From assembly GCA_949358305.1 (NCBI GenBank), contig OX442316.1, forward strand, positions 3,968,001-4,032,000: DNA of 64,000 bases. The letters are read 5' to 3'. Position 1 is the stretch's first letter. Every line of letters starts with the position of its first letter. A model generated the notes under the pieces. The model was not told the DNA's origin. It saw only the letters and a program-made list of their open reading frames with translations, and did not search any database. This DNA comes from Strigamia acuminata (lineage: Eukaryota > Arthropoda > Chilopoda > Geophilomorpha > Linotaeniidae). A program made the translations under genes and the position numbers. Positions 24,817-35,886 of this stretch are shown in pieces.

Positions 24817-26694
24817 CATCTATTTAAGAATGAACATTATAATAAACCGTTTTTTAGTACCTTTCTGAAGACAATCTTGTTTACTCTTTACCTTATGGGG
24901 TTTCTTGTATTCAGGTCGTGGAGAGAACAGTGTTGGCGACAACCAACAGCTATGGTAAAATTTATACATTAGTTGAATCGTATTTAATAAATAACTTATT
25001 TATTTTACAGTATGTTGATCCAAATACTGAATCAGAACACCACTCGGTGTTCATAGAAGATCCACTTCTAGTAATTTTAATTTTATTTCTTTAAAGATTC
25101 ATTAAAATAAATAATAATTATTCATCATATTTCAGAGCGATTCCAAATATTTACCAATTAAATTCCATGACGGCGAGGACAAAAGTAGTGGAACCGAATC
25201 GGACGATCCATCGTCAAGTAAATAGAACATTCGACGATATTTTGCAGTAATTTGACCGTTAAATTCACTTTAGATCTGAACCGGTCTCGTTTGGTTCGAT
25301 TTAGTAAAGTAATGGAAGTCAGGCAGCTTTCTGGTAATACTCCTACATCTATATAATTTATTATTATTATTATTATTAATATTATTAATTTTAGAATCTC
25401 AGGCAGACGACGCTGCCTTGGCTCGCTTGTCGTATACCGCGTCAATAAAAGCTCAAGAGGAGGCGGCAAGATGGGCAAATAAGTATAGCATAAGAAAAGT
25501 AGCAAAAATTGCTTTACAGTTCACACTTTTAGTACGCCAAGTTTAAAATCACCATTAGTTTTAGTTGATAATTGTGTTTTTTCCTCCTATTTCTAGTGGT
25601 ACGCGGGTAACTGGGCTTATCAAATGGCCCTGTCCAAAACAGAGGTTGGATTGGTCAATGTTTTATCCAGTTCTGCCGGAATCTACACACTCATTTTGGC
25701 CAGTATTTTTCCGGCAAATAGCAGTGATAGATTCACTCTATCGAAATTAACTGCCGTGTTGATCAAGTAGACATTTTTGAAAGCAAATTTAATGCAAATG
25801 TCTAATTTTTATTGCTCGACTTGTTTAGTGTGGCTGGTATTGTTGCAGTTACATTTGCAGATTATAGATTTGAAGGAAGTTTTCCATATGGGGCAGTTTG
25901 GTCTCTTGTTGGAGCGTTTTTCTATGCTGTATATATTGTTTTGATCAGAAGAAAAGTAGAAAGTGAAGAAAAAATGGACGTTTCTATGTTTTTTGGTAAC
26001 GATCTCACTTAAAAACATTAAGTTTGCGCACATTTAAACAACAACATTATGTTTAAACCTGTTTTGAATGTTTGAATAATGTTATATTGTGTGTTTCAGG
26101 ATTTGTTGGTTTGTTTACGCTTATATTTTTATGGCCTACATTTTTTATTCTCCATTACACCCACACGGAAACCTTTGAATGGCCCAACCAAGTGCAATGG
26201 ACCCTTTTAATAGTCAATGGTCTTATAGGAACAGTTTTTTCGGAACTCTTGTGGTTACTGTAAGTTAATAATTCCGTAAAAATAATTTAATTTAAAATTT
26301 ATTTTTTAAATTTGATTTTCCAGTGGCTGTTTTCTGTCATCGTCTCTAATAGGCACTTTAGCAATCAGCTTGACCATTCCAATGGCCATGTTTGCTGATG
26401 TTACCCTTAAAGGAGTCAAGTACTCGTATTTGTTGTATGTTGGTGCGGTGCCTGTGTTCCTCGCATTCTTTGGTGTTTCCATCTTAGCGTATTATGAAAA
26501 CTGGGATCCAGTTACTGTGTGTCTCAAGCGGCTCTTGCTGCTCGTTTGCAGCCGGCGACAATTAGCTAGGTAGGAGAATTGTGGATGTTTAATTGGAGGT
26601 GTTGTAAGTAGATTTTGTTTTCAGGTTACGTGATATTGAGAAAGAACAAACGGAGTCTTTGATAGGAATAAATAACGATGAACACGACGCGTGA
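24817..26694 (+). pseudogene. SLC35F5: SLC35F5 second copy, lacking the first exon
   Basis: Exons 2-11 are present with the same phases as the complete copy: 24817-24954, 25011-25070, 25136-25217, 25274-25333, 25395-25531, 25597-25766, 25829-25995, 26100-26259, 26324-26569, 26625-26694. The native start exon is missing because the duplication breakpoint lies in intron 1. Upstream sequence is antisense XKR-A exon 1. Unless a new promoter and start exon have been captured, it should not make the full transporter. If the duplication is an assembly artefact, this copy does not exist as a separate locus. Confidence 0.85.
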
Positions 26695-27256
26695 TGTCGG
26701 GCCTTGAGTATTTTTTAAGTGCCAAAACTGCGGATGTTTACGTGATATTGTTTCCATTGCCGAACTCTTGTAATAAGTTCCTGATTTAAAAGAAAGATAA
26801 TATTATAATTTCAAGTGTACGGAGGGGTAAATGAACTATGCAAGTACTGCGTTGTTATGCACACTTGACTTAGTGTAATATAAATTTTAATTTGTATCAA
26901 GTGGTTTTTTTGTTAATTCGTGTCGATTTGCAAATGATTTCTTGTCAATAAAATGAAAAAGATTTCAATTAATTATGTAATATATTGTAATAAAATAGTT
27001 GCAGCATCATTTCGTTAGCAAGTTGACAAAAGAATCGTGACTGACTATATGTTTGCATTAAAAAATTAACATTTATTATATATATTTGGTAAGTAAAAAT
27101 ACAATTTAGTACAAAAGTATATTCAGATCTTTACGTTGATATTGGAGAGGAGACTATTTTAATGTTTGAGGCAATAGACTGTTACAATGTTTAATCAAAA
27201 CACATAAAAGTTGAAAAAGAAAATACAGGGAGAAGGTTTAGGATTCCTGTTAAATG

Positions 27257-30200
27257 CTACACGGGTTGACTGAAATCTGTTGAGCTTTGCACGTCAACTT
27301 CAATACATTGAAGTTGACGATTTCCACGCTTTGTACTTTCTTTTGATGAATGAAATGCGGGTTTTAGATGAGCCGCGTAAAACTCACAGAGTATAACTCG
27401 CATGGGATACAATTGGCAAATATCAACACAATCACATATTGCATTCATACAAAATAAAACTACTTGAAGACACGGTGTGAAAATGAGAAACCCACCGTTA
27501 AGAAGTATATTGCGGTCACCGTACAAAACCGTCACGACCACTAAGCTCACATATTCAATTATTTCATACAAAACGTATAACCAATATTTCTTTCCAGTTC
27601 GTTCATTCTTTAGTCTGACAAAATAAAACACATAAACAAAAGCAAAAACAAGATAGAAACTCCGTTCAGAGCAACCGCTGTGTAGCATATTGGTTCCGAA
27701 TAACAAAACCATCACAAAACTCCAACGAAGGAAAACAACTAGCAAAATCCAGAAATTCGGAAATAATAATGCAAATGCAGCAAGACTTAAAACTCTGCCC
27801 ATAATAAAGAGAAGACGGAAAAAAAAATGTGTAAATTCCATTGATAAATCCTTTTTAATACGGCGGGTGGAAGTAGTCAGCGATATTGTTAGCGATACAG
27901 TCGTCAACACAACAACTAAGATTTGGATTTGCCTCTGTTGTGACTTCTGATACAAATCTGTCAAATAAATTTAACATCTCATTAGTTTTTTCCTGTAATA
28001 AAAAATACAATTATTACCTCTGACCAGCAATATAAAATCATTTGTGTCATCTGTGATATTTAGGGCTACCGGTAGTTCTAAAAATACGAGCAATGATGAA
28101 AGCTCAAATCTGGTTACAAAATTGACAGAAATCAATAATACAGCTTCAATCATTTGAATACATACATAGAGTACCGGTATTCAATTAATCGGGTGACAAT
28201 TAACCAAAAGCATAAATCCAACGAATCTTCAATTAAGATTAAACGGTTAAGCATTAAAGCAAATGGGCACCTTTCGATAATCCGATCGTTCATTTACTGT
28301 CCAATTAATTGATGCCAGGTTAACTATCACCCCATTCAATAGTTGTCTCCATTTAATTAATGTCGCCAATCCAATACATACCTGTGGTTTGAAACGTGGG
28401 TAATGTAACTGTATCATTGACACCCGTCATGTTTGAAGCCTGCTCTGAAAATATTAAAATCTGTTGAAATGCAGACCATACGGAGTAGGTGCAAGTCTAC
28501 AACTATTTTTTTTCATGTAATTTTGAGATACCATCACCTCTTTTCTGTTTCATTTTTGGAAGTTTATTTTGTTTGATTACCTTCTACAGCCATGTTATGA
28601 TCATGCGTTTCAATTATCAAAATGGACACCTGCAAAACTAATTGAGGAGCCAATTCCAGATAGGCTTCGAGCAACTTCAATAAACGCATGATATTGTCGA
28701 AATTAACTCTGTACGCAGAATATAATGCGCAATCGAAACTTTTCCTACTTTTTAATCCGAAATGCAAAGTTTCAATCGCCCTAAATAAAATCACATTTCA
28801 ATTTAAATCGTTTTTAACTTTCCATAACGATCTTTACCTCCACGCAGGAGCCATTAATAACATGTGAAAAATAATACGCATCCTCCACATTATCGGAGGA
28901 ACGGTTGAAACTGCTTCTATTGCATCATCGGAACAGTACCTACGTACAAAGAGGCGCATGATAAATCGCGAAAAAAGAAATCGCGAATCCCAAAAAAAGC
29001 GACATTTGAAATCGCTACTTGTGGAATCGCGAATCGTGTTAGCGCAAACTCTCACTGGCGCGAACTCAAACTGGCGCTAATTAGACACGCGCGAAAAAAG
29101 CAATCGCGAAATACACAAATCGCGAAACATCGCGAAAAAAGCAATCGCGAAATAAACAAATCGCGAAAAATCGCGAATAAAACAAATCGCGAATAAAACA
29201 AATCGCGAAAAATCGCGAAAAAACACAAACATCACAAACATCACAAACTGCAAATAATCGAGCCCGTTTCGCCGCCCGTTTCACCGCCCGTTTCACCCGT
29301 TGGACGCACATTACGGAGTGTCAAAGATAGGATGGCAGCAGCAAATTCACCACCACCCGCAAATCCAGCGGTTACGCAGCGTGGACGAGGGCGAGGGCGA
29401 GGGCGAGGGCGTGGGCGAGGACTTGGCCGAGCTTCGGCAACACTGTAAAGTTTTTGTGTTCGTTCCTTGTTTCATTTTGTTAATAAGTTAAGTAAATAGT
29501 TTCAATTTTTTGCATTTTTTCGATTTTTTCAATTTTTTCCATTTTTTTCGATTTTTCCTCAATTTCGCGTTTTCTGAATTTCGCGTTTTCTTTTTGCGAA
29601 TTTTTGTAACATTTCGCTAAAGTTTGATTCGCGATTTCTTTTTTCGCGATTTTTTCTTTCGCGATTCCTTTTTTCGCGCCTACTTCCGTATAAAAAAACA
29701 AATCCCGATTTTCGCGATTCCTTCTTTTCGCGATTTCTTTTTTCGCGATACATCCGCCACCCCCGTACAAATAGCAAATGTCAGAAGCGGATTCAGGGGG
29801 TGAGGGTGGCATGGAGACCAAAAATTCATTGAGACCAAAAAAAGTCATGTTTAAGCCAAAAACAATTACTATTGACCATAAACATTCAATTTTATGATAA
29901 AAAACATTCACTTTTATGATTAAAAAAACATTCAATTTTATAATAAAAAACATTCAATTTTATAATAAAAAACATTCAATTTTATGATAAAAAACATTCA
30001 ATTTTTGTGTGTAAACTAACAAAAATGGTCTCCTATTTGTTTTCGTGATCTGCCCCGTCTTGTATTCACAGTCATTTCTTTCGTTTGCTTATTTGCTTAC
30101 CATATCATGCTGAAAATACTAATGAACGTGGACGGGACAACAATAAACATCATGGTTAAACCGAAATAAAGATAAAGTCCTTGATTGAAGTAAGACTTCA

Positions 30201-30745
30201 TTAAAAAATATCAGTGACGAGATCGACACAGAATAAAACGATGGCAGCAAGTGCAATTACAAAATCGCATCGAGTGAATTTTAAATCATCTCGGTTAAAT
30301 GACCTCTCTCGATGCTCTTCTCCATCTTCTTCTGCTCCGCCATCGTCTAATTCTAAATAAACAATAATTTAATAAAAAAAAATTATTTTTTCATTTATTC
30401 GGAACTTTGGTTCTCTCGATGCTCTTCTCGATCTGCAACTACTCCCATTTCTTCATTTTCGGAATCTGACCTGACGTTTAAAACTATTATTTCTTCATTT
30501 TCGGAACCTTGGTTCACTCGATGCCGTTTGCGAACGTCTAAAGCTATTTTTTCTATTTCTTCATTTTCGCAATCCGACCCGATGTCATCGTCTATAAATG
30601 GTATTATTTCTTCATTTTCGGAACCTTGGTCCACTCGAAGCTGCTTAGGCGGCTCGCGAACTTTTAAAGCTTTATTTTCTATTTCATCCGAGTCCAGCAC
30701 TCGATCTCTGACTTCTTGTCTTCTCGTTTCACCTTTTTTGTTCAT
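27257..30745 (-). pseudogene. XKR-B, XK-related protein gene with frameshift in the first membrane segment
   Basis: Exons: 30745-30406, 30352-30101, 28939-28838, 28780-28581, 28444-28382, 28077-28018, 27957-27257. The start is MNKKGETRRQEVRDRVLDSD. The N-terminus is a long acidic region with repeated QGSENEEI and RSDSENEE units. Exon 1 is split by a candidate 53-nt intron (30353-30405). The second half has the same A6 tract as XKR-A, one base shorter than XKR-C: 252 nt against 253. This puts a stop in the first membrane helix. Otherwise all splice sites and frames are intact, including the 233-residue last exon. A single-base assembly error in the A tract would restore the gene, so the pseudogene call depends on that base. 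Confidence 0.75.
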
Positions 30746-31181
30746 TTTAACGTCAAATGTACCTGTCAGCCGTTGGGTGGCGCTCCACGCGCATGCGCGT
30801 AGCGCGAATGTAGGGCAAAAACCATAACAACACCACAGCAACACGACTAAAAATAAGTTTATTTAATAATTTTATTGCTTTTTTCAATTTTTAAATTACC
30901 AGGTACATTGGAAAACTGATTTCACATTTTTTTTCATTTTTTCAAATCGATTTTTATGGATTTTTATGAATTTAAAAAAATAAAATAAAATATAAAAATT
31001 ATTATTTTTCTGTTTGTGTGTGTTTTTATTATTAATAATCACTGATGGCTTGAATTATTACGAAAAAAAATTAAAAAATTAAAAAATGAACAAATATACA
31101 CTGGAAATGTGTCCGTACGCATACCGTATCGACACGGCACCCACACGTTTTCAAGTTTTATAAACAAATGCGTCGTCATTT

Positions 31182-31259
31182 GGGATCACTACAAAACACA
31201 GGGTATACCCCAAATGGGGTACCCCAATTAGGGTGTACCCTGTGTTTTGTAGTGACCCC
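31182..31259. mobile_element. 78-bp hAT-like hairpin element with 8-bp target duplication
   Basis: Inverted arms GGGATCACTACAAAACACAG and, from the other end, GGGGTCACTACAAAACACAG flank a short spacer. The direct repeat GTCATTTG occurs immediately on both sides (31174-31181 and 31260-31267). An 8-bp target-site duplication is the hAT superfamily hallmark. The element is far too short to code and would be a minimal non-autonomous copy. Confidence 0.75.
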
Positions 31260-31390
31260 GTCATTTGAGCCATAAGTACTGCTGCAGCAATTTCCTTTTT
31301 CTGAAAGTGCTATTTATTTGATAACTCGTGTATTTGAAATTAAATTAAATTACCTGAGCAGTTTTCCTCATATCTCTTTCACCTTTTAAT

Positions 31391-32285
31391 ATTTTTATGG
31401 CCTACATTTTTTATTCTCCATTACACCCACACGGAAACCTTTGAATGGCCCAACCAAGTGCAATGGACCCTTTTAATAGTCAATGGTCTTACAGGAATAG
31501 TTTTTTTCGGAACTCTTGTGGCTACTGTAATAACCACATATGTGCTCTTCTCTTTTGACGTCTCATTTTCCGTCTGTGCAGCCATTAAACAATATTTGTG
31601 ACGACAGTACACAGCAATTATTTGCAAGCAATCAAGGTTACTTGAATAACAAGAACAACAACATGTAATGTGCAAGTTCTTCCGCCATGTTGCCAGGAAC
31701 AACTAATCTGTGATTTTCAGGATTAGGCATTAGTCATTCCAGGTTAAAACGTCATAACTATCTTAAGTGTGAACGGTTGATTTCAGATTTGTAGAACTTA
31801 GACTTGTAGAAAATGACAAGTTCTACAAAAGTGGTTTAAGTGTGAACGTAGCATAAGTAACTAATTCCTAAAAATAATTTAATTTAAAATCTGTTTTTAA
31901 AATTTGGTTTCCAGTGGCTGTTTTCTGTCATCGTCTCTAATAGGCACTTTAGCAATCAGCTTGACCATTCCAATGGCCATGTTTGCTGATGTTACCCTTA
32001 AAGGAGTCAAGTGCTCGTATTTGTTGTATGTTGGTGCGGTGCCTGTGTTCCTCGCATTCTTTGGTGTTTCGATCTTAGCGTATTACGAAAACTGGGATCC
32101 AGTTACTGTGTGTCTCAAGCGACTCTTGCTGCTTGTTTGCAGCCGGCGACAATTAGCTAGGTAGGACAATTGTGGATGTTTAATTGGAGATGTTGTAAGT
32201 AGATTTTGTTTTCAGGTTACGTGATATTGAGAAAGAACAAACGGAGTCTTTGATAGGAATAAATAACGATAAACACGACGCGTGA
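31391..32285 (+). pseudogene. SLC35F5: SLC35F5 third copy, 3' fragment
   Basis: It holds the end of exon 9 (about 31391-31526), exon 10 (31915-32160) and exon 11 (32216-32285). It is close to but not identical with the other copies; for example the first Tyr of KYSYLL reads Cys here. Exon 9 has an extra T in the T-run at 31499-31507, causing a frameshift. The intron donor is interrupted by a 324-bp insertion. It is an older fragment than the 5.9-kb duplicate. Confidence 0.85.
31531..31854. other. 324-bp insertion at the splice donor of the SLC35F5 fragment
   Basis: Compared with the other two copies, where the exon end is followed directly by GTAAGTTAATAATTCC, this copy has about 324 extra bases between GGCTACTGTA and AGTAACTAATTCC. 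The insert contains two direct AAGTGTGAACG motifs and short inverted words. I could not define clean terminal repeats, so its class is unknown. Confidence 0.55.
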
Positions 32286-32400
32286 TGTCGGGCCTTGAGT
32301 ATTTTTTAAGTGCCAAAACTGCGGATGTTTACGTGATATTGTTTCCATTGCCGAACTCTTGTAATAAGTTCCTGATTTAAATTCAAATTCAAATTCATAC

Positions 32401-34263
32401 CTGTAGTTTGGAACGTGGGTAATGTAACTGTATCATTGACACCAGTCGTGTTTGAAGCCTGCTCTGAAAATATTCAAACGTTTTGAAATGCAGACCATAC
32501 AGAGTATTTTTTTTCGTGTTATTTTGAGTTTATTCTGTTTGATCATTTTCTGAATACTGAGAGATATCTAAAAATTACCTTTTACAGTCATGTTACGTTC
32601 ATGCGCTTCAATGTTTATTATGGCAATCTGCAAAACTAATTGAGGAGCAGATTCCAAATACGCTTCGAGCAACTTCAATAAACGCATGGTATTGTCGAAA
32701 TTAGACCTGTACGCAGAATATCTTGCGCGATCGGACCATTTCCTACTTTTTATTCCAAAATGCAAAGTTTCAATCGCCCTGAATGAAAACAAATTTCAAT
32801 TTAAATCGTTTTAAACTTTCCATAACGATCTTTACCTCCATGCAGGAGCCATTAATAATAAATGGAAAATTTTACGCATCCTCCACATTATAGGAGAAAC
32901 GGTTGAAACTGCTTCTATTGCATCATCGGAACAGTACCTAGAAATATTAAATTTATTCTTATTTCAGAAACGGATTCAGGGGGTGTGGATGGCATGGAAA
33001 CCAAAAATTCATTCAGATCAAAAAAAGTCATGTTTAAGCCAAAAACAATTACCGTATATCTTCGGGTATAATACGAGAAATTTATTGCAAATTTCTCAGC
33101 TCTAATTGGGGTCGTATTATACGCGCGTAATACAAAAAAAAAAAATTACCCATAATACAACGCACGACATACGGAATACGTACGTTTTACGTATACCGGT
33201 ACTGAAAATTCAGTTCGTAGTCGTTTGCCGGCGCTTACAATACAACCAGCCGACAATCCAACCATCTAACCAACCAACAATGCAACAATCCAACAAACAA
33301 CTACACTGAGGACACAATTTCTAATGATGAGTTCATTAAAGAAATGTTCAATGACTCAGAAGAGGAGGAAGAATTTCTGGGCTTTAAAATTTTCTTTTAA
33401 ATAAATAATTTTTCTTTTGTAAATTCTAACTCGTATTATAAGCGCGTAATACCATTTATTACAAAAATGGAGCCTTAAAATGGGGGGGTCGTATTATACG
33501 CAGGGTCGTATTATACCCGAAGATATACGGTACTATTGACCATAAACATTCAATTTTATGATAAAAAACGTTCACTTTTATGATAAAAAACATTCAATTT
33601 TATGATAATAAACATTCAATTTTATGATAAAAAACATTCAATTAAATGATAAAAAACATTCAATTTTTGTGTGTAAACTGAACAAAAATGGTCTCCTATT
33701 TGTTTTCGTGATCTGCCCCGTCTTGTATTCTTTCGTTTGCTTATTTGCTTACCATATCATGCTGAAAATACTAATGAACATGGACGGAACAACAACAAAC
33801 ATCATGGTTAAACCGAAATAAAGATAAAGTCCTTGATTGAAGTAAGATTTCATTAAAAAAATATCAGTGACGAGATCGACACAGAATAAAACGATGGCAG
33901 CAAGTGCAATTACAAAATCGCATCGAGTGAATTTTAAATCATCTCGGTTAAATGACCTCTCTCGATGCTCTTCTCCATCTTCTTCTGCTCCGCCATCGTC
34001 TAATTCTAAATAAACAATAATTTAATAAAAAAAAAATTATTTCTTCATTTATTCGAACCTTGGTTCTCTCGATGCTCTTCTCGATCTTCAACTGCTCCCC
34101 TATTTTCATTTTCGGAATCTGACCTGACCCTGGCGTCTAAAACTATTATTTCTTCATTTTCGGAACCTTGTTCCACTCGAACTTTTAAAGCTTTATTTTC
34201 TATTTCATCCGAGTCCACTCGATCTCTGACTTCTTGTCTTCTTGTTTCACCTGTTTTGTTCAT
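32401..34263 (-). pseudogene. XKR-C, XK-related gene lacking the last two exons
   Basis: Exons: 34263-34059, 34005-33753, 32937-32836, 32778-32579, 32463-32401. The start is MNKTGETRRQEVRDRVDSDE. The first membrane exon is in frame here (A7 tract). After exon 4 the sequence runs into the 3' flank of the SLC35F5 fragment at about 32380, so the final exon, which encodes about half the protein and most membrane spans, is absent. Exon 1 carries the same candidate 53-nt intron as XKR-B. Intron 1 hosts a TA-flanked DNA element at 33052-33530. Confidence 0.8.
33052..33530. mobile_element. 479-bp pogo/Tigger-like non-autonomous DNA transposon
   Basis: Terminal inverted repeats begin CCGTATATCTTCGGGTATAA at both ends, and TA flanks each side (33050-33051 and 33531-33532). 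Paralogous XKR introns show the empty site AACAATTACTATTGACC, so the boundaries and the TA duplication are well supported. Inside, on the + strand at 33308-33400, a short frame reads EDTISNDEFIKEMFNDSEEE and ends FLGFK before a stop. This acidic tail resembles the D/E-rich C-terminus of Tigger/pogo transposases; that assignment is an inference. Confidence 0.8.
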
Positions 34264-34582
34264 TTTAACGTCAAATGTACCTGTCAGCGTAAGCTTCCAA
34301 GTGCGACAAACTTAATTAAAAATTAAAATATATTTTCTCGTCGCTTATCTTATCTGATTTTGATTACGTCACATCCTGCTTCCGCTTCCCTATCCATTTT
34401 TCAAAACGAGTAAAGCCGGGTTGTTTAGTCGAGTTTTACTTACTTGTTAGTTGACGCCGTTTAGTCGACAAAAGTTGTCGACTAAAGTGACCTGGTCGAC
34501 GAAACGGCGTCGACTAAACGGCGTCGAATAAGTAAGTAAATAAGTACCGGTATCATAGTTTATTATCATAAACAACACTAGC

Positions 34583-34736
34583 TGCATTCAAAAACTCTAA
34601 AACGTATGCAAAACTCGTTTCGTGTTTGTACGTGACGTCATTCCCATTGCATAACATGGGAATGTTATTCAATGGAAATGACGTCACGTACAAACACGAA
34701 ACGAGTTTTGCATACATTTTAGAGTTTTTGAATGCA
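34583..34736. mobile_element. Near-perfect palindromic element
   Basis: Arms of about 65 nt run from TGCATTCAAAAACTCTAAAA to its reverse complement ending TTTTTGAATGCA. The loop is around CATAACATGGGAATGTTATT. The arms include GACGTCACGTAC and CGAAACGAGTTTTGCATAC on both sides with very few mismatches. It is probably a foldback MITE. Confidence 0.75.
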
Positions 34737-34737
34737 C

Positions 34738-35886
34738 CTACTGGAAAAAAAACATGGCTTTACAAATTGTAAATGTTCTAAAAGTTAATGTGGAAATGTG
34801 AGCTTTACAGTTTTTGTAAAGTTGTTGTAAAATCGAAGAAAAATTAGACATTTAACATAGAATTTAATCGCTTTGTAAATTTCATGTGTAAATTATACAT
34901 TTACATTTAATTTAAGTTGCTTGTAAATGATTTGGAAAGTTAATGTATCCAGCTGGCGATATATTTCAAAAATAAAAAACTAAAAAATTTACATTTGTTA
35001 AATATGGGGTTGGTTCTATCAATTTTACTTCAATACTTAATTAGAATATCATTGTTGGAGTTAAATGAAACAAAAAGGTGATACAAATTCGGTAATTTAA
35101 CATTTTAATTTGGTTTTAGAATTTGTAACAATCAGAGCTTGTATCATTGCCTTCTGTTGATTTTGTTCACGTTTTTGATTGAGGCTATGAAGTATGAATC
35201 CTCTGCATATCTTATGTGAGATTTTTATGAAAATTTCATGGGATTTATTTTCATGGGATTTATTTTCATGGGATTTATTTTCATGGGATTTATTTTCATG
35301 AGATTTATTTTCATGGGATTTATTTTCATGAGATTTATTTTCATGGGATTTATTTTCATGAGATTTATTTTCATGGGATTTATTTTCATGAGATTTATTT
35401 TCATGGGATTTATTTTCATGAGATTTATTTTCATGGGATTTATTTTCATGAGATTTATTTTCATGGGATTTATTTTCATGAGATTTATTTTCATGGGATT
35501 TATTTTCATGAGATTTATTTTCATGGGATTTATTTTCATGAGATTTATTTTCATGGAATAATGAAAATATTTACACGTAAATATTTTGAAATAAATTATA
35601 ATAAATTTAGAAGTTTAAAATCACATATTTAAGATTTAAAATTATAAAATTAAAAAAGAATTTAAATTAAATTAAATTTATTGTTGAATCTGACAAATTC
35701 GAAATTTACAAACTGTAAAGTTATTGTGCGTGTTCATTGTAAAATGTCTTTTTAATTTTGTAAAGTTATTGTTTAAAACAAAAATTTACAATTTTTGTAA
35801 ATGTGACTATACAAAGCCGAAAGTTCAAATTTACATTAACTTTTCAGCAATTAAAAAACGTGTAAAGCCATATTTTTTTCCAGTGC
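34738..35886. mobile_element. 1.15-kb TIR element containing a minisatellite
   Basis: The left end, CTGGAAAAAAAACATGGCTT, is mirrored by the right end, whose reverse complement is CTGGAAAAAAATATGGCTTT. The inverted similarity continues to about 50 nt, including AAAAGTTAATGT. Subterminal TTACAAATT/AATTTGTAA words recur inside. There is no transposase frame, so it is a non-autonomous element. The target duplication is not obvious. Confidence 0.65.
35235..35557. repeat. 15-bp minisatellite with 30-bp alternation
   Basis: Roughly 21 copies of ATGGGATTTATTTTC and ATGAGATTTATTTTC, mostly alternating, give a 30-bp higher-order unit. Frames on both strands are therefore open and artefactual. Confidence 0.95.

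Larger units (their letters stand above)
18784..30571. repeat. 5,894-bp direct tandem duplication (two adjacent copies)
   Basis: Unit 1 is about 18784-24677 and unit 2 about 24678-30571. Every landmark I checked is offset by exactly 5,894 bp, and the translated frames in both copies read the same, so there are no indels and no visible substitutions. The left breakpoint lies in SLC35F5 intron 1 (TTCCTCACGTGAC). The right breakpoint lies inside the acidic first exon of an XKR gene. The junction at 24664-24690 fuses XKR exon sequence to SLC35F5 intron sequence with short TTCTTCATT homology. Either the event is very recent or the assembly has duplicated or unmerged a haplotype. Confidence 0.92.

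Noticed and set aside
35225..35561. ORFs of 107-109 codons on both strands (MKINPMKINL and MGFIFMRFIF repeats)
   Set aside because: They are products of a 15-bp minisatellite; a repeat unit divisible by three keeps frames open.
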